This document shows positions 42,653 to 51,236 of a stretch of 60,581 nucleotides of DNA, in pieces. Position 1 is the stretch's first letter. The number at the start of each line of letters is the position of its first letter. The stretch spans positions 1-60,581 of the forward strand of contig CAYQME010000008.1 in the NCBI GenBank assembly GCA_964418645.1, read 5' to 3'. Position numbers and translations under genes: made by a program. The DNA is from JAADHG01 sp964418645. Lineage in GTDB: Bacteria; Bacteroidota; Bacteroidia; Flavobacteriales; Flavobacteriaceae. Under the pieces are notes generated by a model. It saw nothing but the letters and a program-made list of their open reading frames with translations, did not search any database and was not told the origin of the DNA.

Positions 42653-43881
42653 TGCCATTTAACCAATCCATATATAAAATCTGGTTACTAGTAGTTGTAT
42701 TGTTTTGTAGCTCACTTGTGCAAGCCCAAAGTAAAAAACAACAACAGTTAGAAGAGCGGCGTCAAGAAATACTTCGAGAGATACGGCAGCTTAATATATT
42801 ATTATCTCAAGGAGAAAAAGAGCAAAAATCAATAGTATCTACAGTTGAAGATTTAAATTATAAAATATCTGTAAGACAAAATTTAATTCGGATTACAAAC
42901 CAACAAACCAATTTATTAACTCGAGAAATAAATAACAATCAAAAAAAGATAACAAACCTTAGAAATAAATTAAAGCTATTAAGGGATGAATATGCGGCTA
43001 TGGTTGTAAAATCGTATAAGAGTAAGTCTGAAGAAAGCAAGGTAATGTTCTTATTGTCATCAAGTAATTTTCAACAAGTTTACAAACGTTTACAATACAT
43101 TAAACAATACGCTAATTATCAAAAAAAACAAGGTGAAGAGATTAAATTGCAAACGGTAAGATTACAGGAATTAAATACAGATTTACTACAGCAAAAAAAA
43201 GACAAACAAAAACTTATTAAAAACAATAGGATTGCTAAGAAAGCACTTGATAATGAGTTAAAACAGCACAAGTCCTTAATGGCCTCCGTAAACAAAAATT
43301 TAAATAAATATACTTCATTAATAAAAACAAGGCAAAGAGAAGCAGAAAAAATTGATAAACAAATTGAAAAAATTATTAGAGATGCCATAGCAAGATCCAA
43401 TAAAAAAGCTGGAAAATCAACTTTATCTGGAACTTTTGCTTTAACATCAGAAGGGAGAGCTTTAGCAGCCAATTTTGAGTCAAACAAAGGGAGACTACCT
43501 TGGCCAGTAAAAAGAGGAAGAGTGAAGGTGGGTTATGGCACACAACGTTCGCCAATTGATAAAAATATCCCTATTAAAAGTAATGGGGTACGTATTAAGA
43601 CGAACAAAGGTGAAAACGTAAGAGCTGTTTTTGAAGGAACAGTTATTCGAATTGGCACTCCAAAAAACGGCAATAATTTTGTATTGATTAAACACGGGAA
43701 CTACATTACTGTGTATAAAAATTTATCAAAAATATATGTCAAACAAGGCGATATAGTGAAATCAAAGCAAGATATAGGCGAAGTATTAACCAATCGCACT
43801 TTTGGAGAAGCGATTTTGCAATTTGGAATATATAAAGATGGTAAAACTCAAAACCCTGCCTATTGGATTGATAAAATGTAA
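42649..43881 (+). CDS. EnvC-like murein hydrolase activator (degenerate M23/LytM)
   Basis: 410 aa. Signal peptide (IWLLVVVLFCSSLVQAQ), a long coiled coil (about residues 25-250), then a LytM/M23 domain from about 285 (LPWPVKRGRVKVGYGTQRSP) to the end (FEGTVIRIGTPKNGNNFVLI, KQGDIVKSKQDIGEV). The zinc ligands HxxxD and HxH of active M23 enzymes are not visible, as in EnvC. It probably activates a cell-division amidase rather than cutting peptidoglycan. Confidence 0.88.
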   Translation: MMPFNQSIYKIWLLVVVLFCSSLVQAQSKKQQQLEERRQEILREIRQLNILLSQGEKEQKSIVSTVEDLNYKISVRQNLIRITNQQTNLLTREINNNQKKITNLRNKLKLLRDEYAAMVVKSYKSKSEESKVMFLLSSSNFQQVYKRLQYIKQYANYQKKQGEEIKLQTVRLQELNTDLLQQKKDKQKLIKNNRIAKKALDNELKQHKSLMASVNKNLNKYTSLIKTRQREAEKIDKQIEKIIRDAIARSNKKAGKSTLSGTFALTSEGRALAANFESNKGRLPWPVKRGRVKVGYGTQRSPIDKNIPIKSNGVRIKTNKGENVRAVFEGTVIRIGTPKNGNNFVLIKHGNYITVYKNLSKIYVKQGDIVKSKQDIGEVLTNRTFGEAILQFGIYKDGKTQNPAYWIDKM

Positions 43882-43937
43882 CGCCATTACAAAAAGTCTT
43901 AATCGGGCTTGGGACATTTGTAATGCCATTAACAATT

Positions 43938-44150
43938 TTAAATTTTTACAATTACATAACCTTTATTGGGTTTTTTATAGTGGCGTCCGTTCCAATAATA
44001 GTAACGTTTCCCTTTTACAATTACAACTTTATGGTGCTTAGGAGCAACCTTTATAACTTTAGTTCTTGGTGCTGTAACAACAACTCTACTTGCGCAGGAT
44101 GTAAAAGACATTGCAAAGATAAATCCGATAATAATAAATAAATTTCTCAT
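43938..44150 (-). CDS. Small basic lipoprotein
   Basis: About 70 aa from ATG 44150. The signal region ends in the lipobox SFTSC, then a strongly basic, Tyr/Lys/His-rich tail (KVAPKHHKVVIVKGKRYYYW, NGRHYKKP). An earlier in-frame ATG at 44180 would add ten residues before the signal and is less likely. Similar tiny surface lipoproteins occur in Bacteroidota, with no known function. Confidence 0.65.
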   Translation of the reverse strand: MRNLFIIIGFIFAMSFTSCASRVVVTAPRTKVIKVAPKHHKVVIVKGKRYYYWNGRHYKKPNKGYVIVKI

Positions 44151-44186
44151 AATATTGGAGTTTACTATAAGACCAATCAAATAAGT

Positions 44187-44210
44187 AAAGGTTTAAAATA
44201 AAACCTTTTT
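44187..44210. terminator. Hairpin between the small lipoprotein and thioesterase genes
   Basis: AAAGGTTT, loop AAAATA, AAACCTTT then TT on the plus strand. It lies just past the minus-strand thioesterase stop. The T-run is on the plus side, so its direction is unclear. Confidence 0.35.
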
Positions 44211-44213
44211 GTA

Positions 44214-44726
44214 TTAAGAATTAAATAAGGCTTTAAGTTCAGTGGCATCGTTTGGTTTCAGCTTACCCGCAAGCACCAAGCTGAGTTGTTTGCGGCGTAA
44301 AGCACCATCAAAACGCTCTTGTTCTTCTTTAGTTTCAGGTTCTAAAATAGGCACCTTAACAGGGCGCCCAGTTTCATCCATAGCAACAAACGTATAAATA
44401 GCTTCGTTAACTTTTGCCTTCTCTCCAGATTCTCGATCGTCAATCCAGACATCAATATAAACTTCCATAGAGGTATTAAATGAACGAGAGACTTTAGCCT
44501 CAACAGTAACAACACTTCCTAAAGGCACTGCACGATTAAAAGCGACGTGATTTATGGATGCAGTTACCACAATTCTACGGGAGTGCCGTCTAGCTGCAAT
44601 ACTTGCTGCACGATCCATTCTAGCTAATAATTCGCCACCAAATAAGTTGTTTAACGGATTGGTTTCGCTAGGCAAAACCAAATCGGTCATAACAGTTTTT
44701 GAATCTTTTGGATGTTTTGTTTTCAT
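44214..44726 (-). CDS. Acyl-CoA thioesterase (hotdog fold)
   Basis: About 170 aa, single hotdog domain. PSETNPLNNLFGGELLARMD carries the conserved Asn-Gly-G region and Asp of YciA/BACH-type thioesterases, followed by VVTASINHVAFNRAVPLGSV. It hydrolyses acyl-CoA to free acid and CoA. ATG 44726 was preferred to GTG 44729. A minus-strand TACCTTTG box lies 24 bases upstream. Confidence 0.9.
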   Translation of the reverse strand: MKTKHPKDSKTVMTDLVLPSETNPLNNLFGGELLARMDRAASIAARRHSRRIVVTASINHVAFNRAVPLGSVVTVEAKVSRSFNTSMEVYIDVWIDDRESGEKAKVNEAIYTFVAMDETGRPVKVPILEPETKEEQERFDGALRRKQLSLVLAGKLKPNDATELKALFNS

Positions 44727-44750
44727 CACTTCACTTTAATAAGAATGGAG

Positions 44751-44758
44751 CAAAGGTA
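44751..44758 (-). promoter_or_regulatory. -7 box for the acyl-CoA thioesterase gene
   Basis: Minus-strand TACCTTTG, matching TAnnTTTG, at a normal distance from the start codon. Confidence 0.5.
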
Positions 44759-44788
44759 AGGTGCTTTTAAAGACTAAGGAAGTAAAAT

Positions 44789-45727
44789 TTAATTAAGTTT
44801 TTGTGCCAATAACCAAGCTTCAGGATTGTGAGTTTTGCGGATGTTATAAAGGGCATGTTGAGCTTCTGCTCGAGTCTCATAACTGGCGTATACCACTTGG
44901 TGTAAGCCATATTTGTTCTTCCCAATTTTACGTGCATTAAAGCCTATCTCTTGAAGTTGTTTTAGCTTTTTAGTACTGTTAGCCTCAATTCTAAAAGCGC
45001 CTGCAACAATATGATAATTGCCACTTTGTTTGGCTACATTAAGGGTTACAGTAGGTAATGGGTTGTCAATAATAAAAGTAGCTTCCTGTATTTTGTTTTC
45101 TAATTGCTGTGTCGCTTCTTCTTGCGCCAATTGGTTATGGGTTTCTATCTGATTTACATAATAATTAGACGCCATAAAACCACCTAAAGTCAGTGCAATT
45201 ACTGCAACAGCTGCATATTTTAAATAAGGTCTTGCTTTGCGTTTTTCGGGCGTTATGGTAAGAGGTATTACTTTTTCAATAGCTTCAACTTCTTCTTTGT
45301 AAACCTCGCGAGTAATATTTGGAGACACAAATTGTGTTAACCCAAAGGCATCGGTTAAATAGTTTAAATGATATGAAGGCTCAAAAATTAGCTTTCCTTC
45401 ATTACTTAAGGAGATGTCTCCAATATTTTTAAATGATAGTATTTCCCCTTGCGCTAAATAAGACTTTAAACTGTTGGTCTTTTTGTTGATTTTTTTAACG
45501 GCAACTTCATAAGGTATTTTTTCAACCTCGGCAATATAATTTGCCAAAAGCCCATCATTTGCTTTTAATTGTTCATTAAAAGACAACACTTTTTTAGGCG
45601 GGTAAAATGCATTAGTATCTACATCAACGGTTGCAGATACTACTTGTGTTAAAAATGCCCCAAAACCTGAAACGACAACACATTCGTATCTATATAACAA
45701 ATCGCTGATATATGTTTCTAATTGCAT
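44789..45727 (-). CDS. HU-domain (CCDC81-type) and SPOR-domain membrane protein
   Basis: About 312 aa from ATG 45727. The N-terminal half carries two HU/CCDC81-like domains (ETYISDLLYRYECVVVSGFG, then FLTQ; SLKSYLAQGEILSFKNIGDI). One membrane segment follows near residues 175-195 (YLKYAAVAVIALTLGGFMA). A helical linker leads to a C-terminal SPOR domain (NYHIVAGAFRIEANSTKKLK). SPOR domains bind denuded septal peptidoglycan, so the chain joins a cytoplasmic HU-like part to the division site. An ATG at 45769 would add 14 hydrophobic residues and lies upstream of the -7 box, so it is unlikely. Confidence 0.85.
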   Translation of the reverse strand: MQLETYISDLLYRYECVVVSGFGAFLTQVVSATVDVDTNAFYPPKKVLSFNEQLKANDGLLANYIAEVEKIPYEVAVKKINKKTNSLKSYLAQGEILSFKNIGDISLSNEGKLIFEPSYHLNYLTDAFGLTQFVSPNITREVYKEEVEAIEKVIPLTITPEKRKARPYLKYAAVAVIALTLGGFMASNYYVNQIETHNQLAQEEATQQLENKIQEATFIIDNPLPTVTLNVAKQSGNYHIVAGAFRIEANSTKKLKQLQEIGFNARKIGKNKYGLHQVVYASYETRAEAQHALYNIRKTHNPEAWLLAQKLN

Positions 45728-45732
45728 AAAAA

Positions 45733-45740
45733 CAAAGTTA
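45733..45740 (-). promoter_or_regulatory. -7 box for the HU-SPOR gene (near-leaderless)
   Basis: Minus-strand TAACTTTG only five bases before ATG 45727. If used, the transcript would start at or just before the ATG. Confidence 0.45.
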
Positions 45741-45830
45741 AAAATTTTTAGTAGTAGAAAAAAAATCAAAAGAATTAGTTATTAACACTTCAATTTTTAG
45801 TTTCTTGTGTATTGTAAATTAACACACTAA

Positions 45831-46931
45831 ATGACAGAAAATAGTTTGCTTTTTGCTTTAGCATTACAAAATGTATCTAAAATAGGAGACATTACTGCTA
45901 AAAAATTAATTTATCATTGTGGTTCAGCCGAAGCCGTTTTAAAAGAAAAAAGGAATAATCTGTTAAAGATTGATGGCATAGGAAGTACCGTAATTAGTGA
46001 TTTGTTTAACAAACATCATTTATTAGAGGCGGAACAAGAACTACATTTTATAAAGGCCAATAATATCGTTTGCCATTATTTTATGGACGATTCGTATCCT
46101 GAACGATTACAACATTGTATTGATGGCCCCATTGTATTATTTCAGTCAGGGAATATTACACTAAAAGAGCAACACATTATTAGCATTGTTGGCACTCGAA
46201 AAATCACAACGCATGGCATTGCACAATGCGAAAAATTAGTAGAAGAATTGTCGCCATACAACCCAATTATTGTTTCCGGATTTGCATATGGTACTGATAT
46301 TACAGCACAAAAAGCTGCTTTGAAAAATAATTTACAAACCATAGGCTGTTTGGCACATGGATTAAACCAGATCTATCCTAAAGTTCATAAAAAGTACATG
46401 GCAGATATTGAACGCCATGGTGGCTTTTTTACAGATTTTTGGACTACGGATGGGTTTGATAGAAATAACTTTTTAAAACGAAACCGAATTATTGCAGGAT
46501 TGAGTGAAGCTACTATTGTTATTGAATCGGCTGAGAAAGGTGGTAGTTTGGTAACAGCAGATATTGCTAATTCTTATAATAGAGAGGTCTTTGCAGTGCC
46601 CGGAAGAAGCACAGACTCTCAAAGTGTAGGCTGTAATAATTTAATTAAAGTGCAACGTGCACATTTATTGTCTAATCCAGCAGATGTGCCTTATATTTTA
46701 AATTGGCATCTAGAAAACGAAAAAAAACCTATTCAAAAAAAGTTGTTTGTTGAACTAGATGTTGCCGAAAAAGTAATTTATAACTTTCTTAAAGAACAAG
46801 GCAAAGAACTGTTGGATGTAATTGCCTTAAAATGCGATATGCCAACCTTTAGAGCTGCATCATTGTTATTAAACATGGAATTAAAAGGCGTTGTAAGACC
46901 ACTTCCCGGAAAGCAGTTTGAGGTTATTTAG
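45831..46931 (+). CDS. dprA: DNA-processing protein DprA
   Basis: 366 aa. An N-terminal SAM/HhH region (LLKIDGIGSTVISDLF), then the Rossmann-like DprA domain: IISIVGTRKITTHG, PIIVSGFAYGTDITAQKAAL, LSEATIVIESAEKGGSLVTA, REVFAVPGRSTDSQSVGCN, and a C-terminal winged helix. It loads RecA on incoming single-stranded DNA during transformation. recA itself lies 5 kb away. The 3' end overlaps the minus-strand gene by 8 bases. Confidence 0.95.
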   Translation: MTENSLLFALALQNVSKIGDITAKKLIYHCGSAEAVLKEKRNNLLKIDGIGSTVISDLFNKHHLLEAEQELHFIKANNIVCHYFMDDSYPERLQHCIDGPIVLFQSGNITLKEQHIISIVGTRKITTHGIAQCEKLVEELSPYNPIIVSGFAYGTDITAQKAALKNNLQTIGCLAHGLNQIYPKVHKKYMADIERHGGFFTDFWTTDGFDRNNFLKRNRIIAGLSEATIVIESAEKGGSLVTADIANSYNREVFAVPGRSTDSQSVGCNNLIKVQRAHLLSNPADVPYILNWHLENEKKPIQKKLFVELDVAEKVIYNFLKEQGKELLDVIALKCDMPTFRAASLLLNMELKGVVRPLPGKQFEVI

Positions 46932-47235
46932 ATTTGGCTCTGTGAACAAAAAAGGAAAGCATTCTTTCAATTAATAACCCATAGATAAAAATATTTATTA
47001 AAAGTATTACTAGAGATACTATTCCATTCATACTCGCAAAACTCCAATTGTTCAAAGTATAAATTGTTGGAAAACTAATAAATTTAAAAATTTTAATTAG
47101 AACTGTTTCGAAACTAGAGCTAGGTTGTGAATCATAATTCGCTACTTCGTATGGTAAAAATGTGACTAGAAGGAAAACAAAAATCACAGTTACCCCAATA
47201 AGTAAAAACCCTTTATTTATAGGTGGTATTTTCAT
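46924..47235 (-). CDS. Small membrane protein, unknown
   Basis: 103 aa with two membrane segments (about 9-27 and 72-92) and a periplasmic loop between them. I do not recognise it. Its start overlaps the trpS stop by one base, so it is likely co-transcribed with trpS, and its end overlaps the 3' end of dprA. Confidence 0.6.
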   Translation of the reverse strand: MKIPPINKGFLLIGVTVIFVFLLVTFLPYEVANYDSQPSSSFETVLIKIFKFISFPTIYTLNNWSFASMNGIVSLVILLINIFIYGLLIERMLSFFVHRAKSK

Positions 47236-48203
47236 TAATACCCAATCTTGGTTCTCACTCTTGCCAGCACATCATCTGCAACAAATTTTGCTTTATCAGC
47301 ACCAACAGCTAAGACTTTATCAATCTCGTTAAGGTTGTTCATGTAGTAGTTGTAACGTTCTCTTTCAGTAGAAAATTTATCAATTAAAAGCTCATATAAG
47401 GCTTGTTTAGCATGTCCATAACCATAACCACCATTTTCATAATTGTCTTTCATTTCGGCTATTTGAGAATCATTGGCTACCAATTGGTATAGTGCAAAAC
47501 AATTACAAGTACTCCAATCTTTGGGTGCTTCAAGAGGTGTGCTATCGGTTTGAATACTCATAATTTGTTTGCGTAATTTTTTATCGGGTAAAAATAAATT
47601 AATGATATTATTTTTACTCTTACTCATTTTATCGCCATCGGTCCCAGGAACATACATGGTATCTTTTTGTACGTCGGCTTCAGGGATTACAAAAACTTCT
47701 CCCATTTGTGCATGAAAACGTGTTGCAGCATTTCGAGTCATTTCAATATGCTGTAATTGGTCTTTGCCAACTGGAATAATATCAGCATCATACAATAAAA
47801 TATCGGCAGACATTAGCATGGGATAGGTAAATAAACCTGCATTTACATCTTCAAGCCTATCGGCTTTGTCCTTAAAGCTATGGGCGAGCGTTAAACGTTG
47901 ATATGGAAAAAAACAACTTAAATACCAAGATAATTCTGTGACTTGTGGCACATCGCTTTGTCGGTAAAATACAGTGTCATTAATATTTAATCCAAAAGCC
48001 AACCAAGCGGCTGCTGTAGAATAGGTGTTCTGTTTTAATAATTCAGCGTCTTTAATTTGGGTGAGGGAGTGCATATCTGCGATAAACAAAAACGATTCAT
48101 TATTAGGATTGCTACTCATTTGAATTGCGGGAATAATTGCTCCCAAAAGATTCCCCAAATGTGGTGTTCCTGTACTTTGCACTCCAGTTAGTATTCTTGC
48201 CAT
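47235..48203 (-). CDS. trpS: Tryptophan--tRNA ligase
   Basis: 322 aa class I synthetase. It has the HIGH-type motif in STGTPHLGNLLGAI and KMSKSKNN in GDKMSKSKNNIINLF. The dimer-type TrpRS length is normal. The predicted leader of about 60 nt contains a REP-like hairpin. No T-box or trp leader peptide was seen. Confidence 0.97.
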   Translation of the reverse strand: MARILTGVQSTGTPHLGNLLGAIIPAIQMSSNPNNESFLFIADMHSLTQIKDAELLKQNTYSTAAAWLAFGLNINDTVFYRQSDVPQVTELSWYLSCFFPYQRLTLAHSFKDKADRLEDVNAGLFTYPMLMSADILLYDADIIPVGKDQLQHIEMTRNAATRFHAQMGEVFVIPEADVQKDTMYVPGTDGDKMSKSKNNIINLFLPDKKLRKQIMSIQTDSTPLEAPKDWSTCNCFALYQLVANDSQIAEMKDNYENGGYGYGHAKQALYELLIDKFSTERERYNYYMNNLNEIDKVLAVGADKAKFVADDVLARVRTKIGY

Positions 48204-48209
48204 AATATT

Positions 48210-48231
48210 TCCTGCGAAGCCAGGAATCTTT
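48210..48231. repeat. REP-like hairpin in the trpS leader
   Basis: TCCTGCGAAGCCAGGAATC, a one-mismatch stem of the same repeat family, located between the trpS -7 box and start codon, so it would be in the mRNA leader. Confidence 0.6.
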
Positions 48232-48264
48232 TTAATAAATATTCAATTAGTCTTTTGTTGAACA

Positions 48265-48272
48265 CAAAGGTA
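48265..48272 (-). promoter_or_regulatory. -7 box for trpS
   Basis: Minus-strand TACCTTTG, 61 bases upstream of the trpS ATG. Confidence 0.5.
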
Positions 48273-48305
48273 ATTTTTTTGGTAGAATAGCTCAATTTAT
48301 TTATT

Positions 48306-48313
48306 TAGTTTTG
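48306..48313 (+). promoter_or_regulatory. -7 box for plsC (decides the start)
   Basis: TAGTTTTG matches TAnnTTTG and overlaps an in-frame TTG at 48311. ATG 48320 is then the start and the mRNA would be almost leaderless. Confidence 0.45.
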
Positions 48314-48319
48314 ACAACA

Positions 48320-49054
48320 ATGAAGTTTTTAAAATATACATTCTGGATTTTATACCGTATTTGGTTTTATGTACTAGTTGCATTACCAATTATTATTCTA
48401 TTCCCCATTTTAATAATTTCCATCTTAAAAGAGGAATGGTATCCTTTCTTTTTTAGGATAGCACGTATTTGGTCAAAATTTATTTTAGTAGGGATGGGCT
48501 TTAAGTGGAAAATTACTAAAGAGCAAGACCTAGAAAAGGATAAGAGCTATATGTTTATAGCTAACCATACCTCTATGGCAGATATCATGTTAATGTTAGT
48601 AGCTGTAAAAAAACCTTTTGTATTTGTCGGTAAAAAAGAGCTGGCAAAATTCCCTTTGTTTGGTTTCTTTTATAAAAGAACATGCATTTTAGTCGATAGA
48701 AGTAGCGCTAAGAGCAGACAAGCAGTATTTTTGAGAGCACAAAAAAGGTTGAAATCCGGATTAAGCATTTGTATTTTTCCTGAAGGAGGTGTTCCCGAGA
48801 ATTCTGTAGTTTTAGATAAGTTTAAAGATGGTGCATTTAGATTAGCTATTAATCATAAAACGCCTATTGTTCCATTCACATTTTTAGATAATAAAAAGCG
48901 CTTTTCTTATATTTTGTTTAGTGGTGGACCAGGTGTTATGCGTGTGATACAGCATCGGTTTATTGAAACTAAAAGGTTAACCATTGAGGCTACAAAAAGC
49001 TTAAATAACCAAGCCCGAGAAATTATTTTGAAAACTTTAAAGAAGCATTCTTAA
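48320..49054 (+). CDS. plsC: 1-acyl-sn-glycerol-3-phosphate acyltransferase
   Basis: About 244 aa. N-terminal membrane segment(s), the catalytic HxxxxD motif in ANHTSMADIM, FVGKKELAKFPLFGFFY, and the substrate-binding FPEGGVPEN. It adds the second acyl chain to lysophosphatidic acid in phospholipid synthesis. It is divergent from trpS and convergent with the barrel protein gene. Confidence 0.92.
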   Translation: MKFLKYTFWILYRIWFYVLVALPIIILFPILIISILKEEWYPFFFRIARIWSKFILVGMGFKWKITKEQDLEKDKSYMFIANHTSMADIMLMLVAVKKPFVFVGKKELAKFPLFGFFYKRTCILVDRSSAKSRQAVFLRAQKRLKSGLSICIFPEGGVPENSVVLDKFKDGAFRLAINHKTPIVPFTFLDNKKRFSYILFSGGPGVMRVIQHRFIETKRLTIEATKSLNNQAREIILKTLKKHS

Positions 49055-49060
49055 AAAGTA

Positions 49061-49093
49061 AAAAAGCCGTTCTAGGCACAGAACAGCTTTTTT
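49061..49093. terminator. Bidirectional terminator between plsC and the ECF operon
   Basis: AAAAAGC-C-GTTCT, loop, AGAAC-A-GCTTTTTT: a 12-bp stem with one mismatch and T-runs on both strands, between the convergent genes. Confidence 0.75.
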
Positions 49094-49150
49094 GTTATTA
49101 TTGTATCTTCTAAGCAGAAGCACAATAACCAATCTAACCAACTAAAAAAT

Positions 49151-50671
49151 CTAAAATTTAAACTTAAGTCCTGTATAAACACCAATAAAAAACGGTTTAA
49201 AATTACCTGAAGTGTTATTGAATGTATTTATTTGATACTTAAACACAGGTTCAAGATTTAAATTAATCTTTTGCGATACTTTATAGTCCAAACCTAAGCC
49301 AAAGTTAGCACTATAACTAGTACCATTAACATTTGTTGCTTTTCCTAATAAAATACTTTTCCCATCTTGTACAGAATAAATTTTGTTATCGCTTAAAAAT
49401 AATGCACTAACACCACCAATTACATTAATGCCAAGTTTTTTATTGGAAATGTTATACTGTAATTCTAAAGGGATTTCTAAAAAGCCTAATTTTTGATCAA
49501 TAGATGCATCAATTCTATCTGATATAACACCAGGAACCTGAGCAAAATTGAATTCACTTACACTAATAAAAGAGACATCTTGTGACTGTTCGTTAAACGC
49601 TATATTTCTTAGTAAAGGGTTATCAGGGACTGTTTGTATATTGTTATAAACTACAATGTCATTTGTACTATAGCCTAAGGTAACTTTGTTAATTCCAGCA
49701 CGTACACTTAACCTGTTATTAATAGCATAACTTGTAGAGACGCCATAACTTACATTCACATCTCCAGTTTTTGAGTTGTTATTAAATTGGCTATGAATAG
49801 AGGATCCAGCACCTAAGGTGTTAAAATAAACAGGAGCAATAGAAGAGGAAACACTCCATCTGTCCATTTTTTCTTTATCCTTTTCATCTTCTTCATCCTC
49901 TACATTAGCAGCGACTTCTTCTGTTAAGGATAGTAGTTTTTCCTCCTCTTTTATTTTTGAGCTTACCACCTCTTCGGTTGCTTCTTTATTAGAATTAGCA
50001 AAGTCAGTGCTCTCAACAGATTTATCTAACTCATTTATAGTAGAATTAATATGTTTTTTACCTATAGTGTTTTTAGGGTTTTCTTTAGATTCCATTTTGT
50101 TTTGAAAACTATTAGATTTAGTTGAATTCTCTGCCACATCACTAACTTTATTATCCTTTATTAAATCATTTAAATCTTTAGAACCCACATCTTTTTTTAT
50201 AGGATTGGACTTGTTATTTGAAACTACATTTGAAGTAGGGTTCTGATATTTGTTAAGAGTTGTATTTGAATTATTAGTGTTTGAATTTAAATTGATATCA
50301 GAATCTGAGACACTTTTTTCTTTAGAATCAGTATCAACAACATTTATAGGGTTAGATGTGTCTTCAATGACTTTTGTTTTGTCTGGGTTTGAATTGTTTT
50401 GAATGGTTGTATTAGAATCGGTATTAATAACATTGTTTTCAGGAATGTCACTATCACTATTGGTGTTTAAAAAAAAGTTCCCAATGGCAATCAAAAGCAT
50501 TATACTTGCTGCAACGCCAATAATTTTCTGCCAAAGGGGAATACCTTTCCTTTGTTTTTGACTAGAATGTAACTCTGAACTAATATTTTCCCAAACAGAA
50601 GCTTTAGGAGTTACCTCAAAATTTTTAAGTTTCTCCTGAAATAGTCTATCTATATTTTTTTTATCACTCAT
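49151..50671 (-). CDS. Anti-sigma-like/outer-membrane barrel fusion protein
   Basis: 506 aa. Residues 1-45 are a soluble segment (RLFQEKLKNFEVTPKASVWE, then NISSEL) of the type found at the N-terminus of proteins beside Bacteroidota ECF sigma factors. A single membrane helix follows (about 48-66, IIGVAASIMLLIAIGNFFL). Residues about 67-265 form a long Asn/Ser/Lys/Glu-rich disordered linker. Residues 270-506 look like an outer-membrane beta-barrel of the PorT-like type (alternating strands, ending VYTGLKFKF with terminal Phe). The start overlaps the sigma stop by one base. It probably controls the sigma factor; this is inference from layout. Confidence 0.82.
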   Translation of the reverse strand: MSDKKNIDRLFQEKLKNFEVTPKASVWENISSELHSSQKQRKGIPLWQKIIGVAASIMLLIAIGNFFLNTNSDSDIPENNVINTDSNTTIQNNSNPDKTKVIEDTSNPINVVDTDSKEKSVSDSDINLNSNTNNSNTTLNKYQNPTSNVVSNNKSNPIKKDVGSKDLNDLIKDNKVSDVAENSTKSNSFQNKMESKENPKNTIGKKHINSTINELDKSVESTDFANSNKEATEEVVSSKIKEEEKLLSLTEEVAANVEDEEDEKDKEKMDRWSVSSSIAPVYFNTLGAGSSIHSQFNNNSKTGDVNVSYGVSTSYAINNRLSVRAGINKVTLGYSTNDIVVYNNIQTVPDNPLLRNIAFNEQSQDVSFISVSEFNFAQVPGVISDRIDASIDQKLGFLEIPLELQYNISNKKLGINVIGGVSALFLSDNKIYSVQDGKSILLGKATNVNGTSYSANFGLGLDYKVSQKINLNLEPVFKYQINTFNNTSGNFKPFFIGVYTGLKFKF

Positions 50672-51213
50672 TATAGTGTTTGCGAATTTAAGTTCGCTTT
50701 ATAATTTTCAACTTTATTTTTTAAAATCATTCTTGCTCTTGCAAGATTTGATTTTGTTGTTCCTGTAGCAATGCCAAGCATTTCCCCTATTTCTTTATGC
50801 GAATAACCATCTAATACATAAAGGTTAAAAACCAACCTATATCTATCGGGTAATTCTTGTATTGAATTAAGCAAAAAATCAATATCAATAGTATCATTTT
50901 CCACTTCTATCGATATATCTTCAATATACTCTTCATTCACTATGTCAAAAACGCCTTTGCTTCTATAGCGTTGTAAAGCTGTATTAACAACAATCCGTTT
51001 TAACCAGCCTTCAAATGACCCTTTACTTTCATATTGCGATATTTTTTTAAAAATAGTCACAAAAGCATCGTGCAGATTGTCTTCAGCTTCTGCATAATTT
51101 CTTGAATACTTTAAGCAGAGGGCAAATAATTTGCTCGAAAAGAGCTTATATAGGTCACTCTGTGCTTTAGTATCATTTTTTTTACATTTTTGTATGAGTT
51201 GATCTAAACTCAA
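50671..51213 (-). CDS. ECF RNA polymerase sigma factor
   Basis: 180 aa. Region 2: ALCLKYSRNYAEAEDNLHDA, FVTIFKKISQYESKGSFEGW. Region 4: ELPDRYRLVFNLYVLDGYSH and KEIGEMLGIATGTTKSNLAR, a helix-turn-helix. A cytoplasmic transcription factor that redirects RNA polymerase. It lies between a lipoprotein gene (23 bases) and the fused barrel gene (1-base overlap). The motif at 51701-51728 upstream of the operon may be its own target. Confidence 0.93.
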   Translation of the reverse strand: MSLDQLIQKCKKNDTKAQSDLYKLFSSKLFALCLKYSRNYAEAEDNLHDAFVTIFKKISQYESKGSFEGWLKRIVVNTALQRYRSKGVFDIVNEEYIEDISIEVENDTIDIDFLLNSIQELPDRYRLVFNLYVLDGYSHKEIGEMLGIATGTTKSNLARARMILKNKVENYKANLNSQTL

Positions 51214-51236
51214 TTATCCAAAGTGTTAATTAAAAT

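Noticed and set aside
43119..43487. 122-codon minus-strand frame inside the EnvC-like gene
   Set aside because: Product is Phe/Ser/Leu-rich, as expected from reading a Lys/Glu-rich coiled coil backwards.
44044..44070. AGCAACCTTTATAACTTTAG, similar to the ECF-type motif
   Set aside because: Lies inside the coding part of the small basic lipoprotein, with poorer match and no gene downstream at a fitting distance. Treated as chance.
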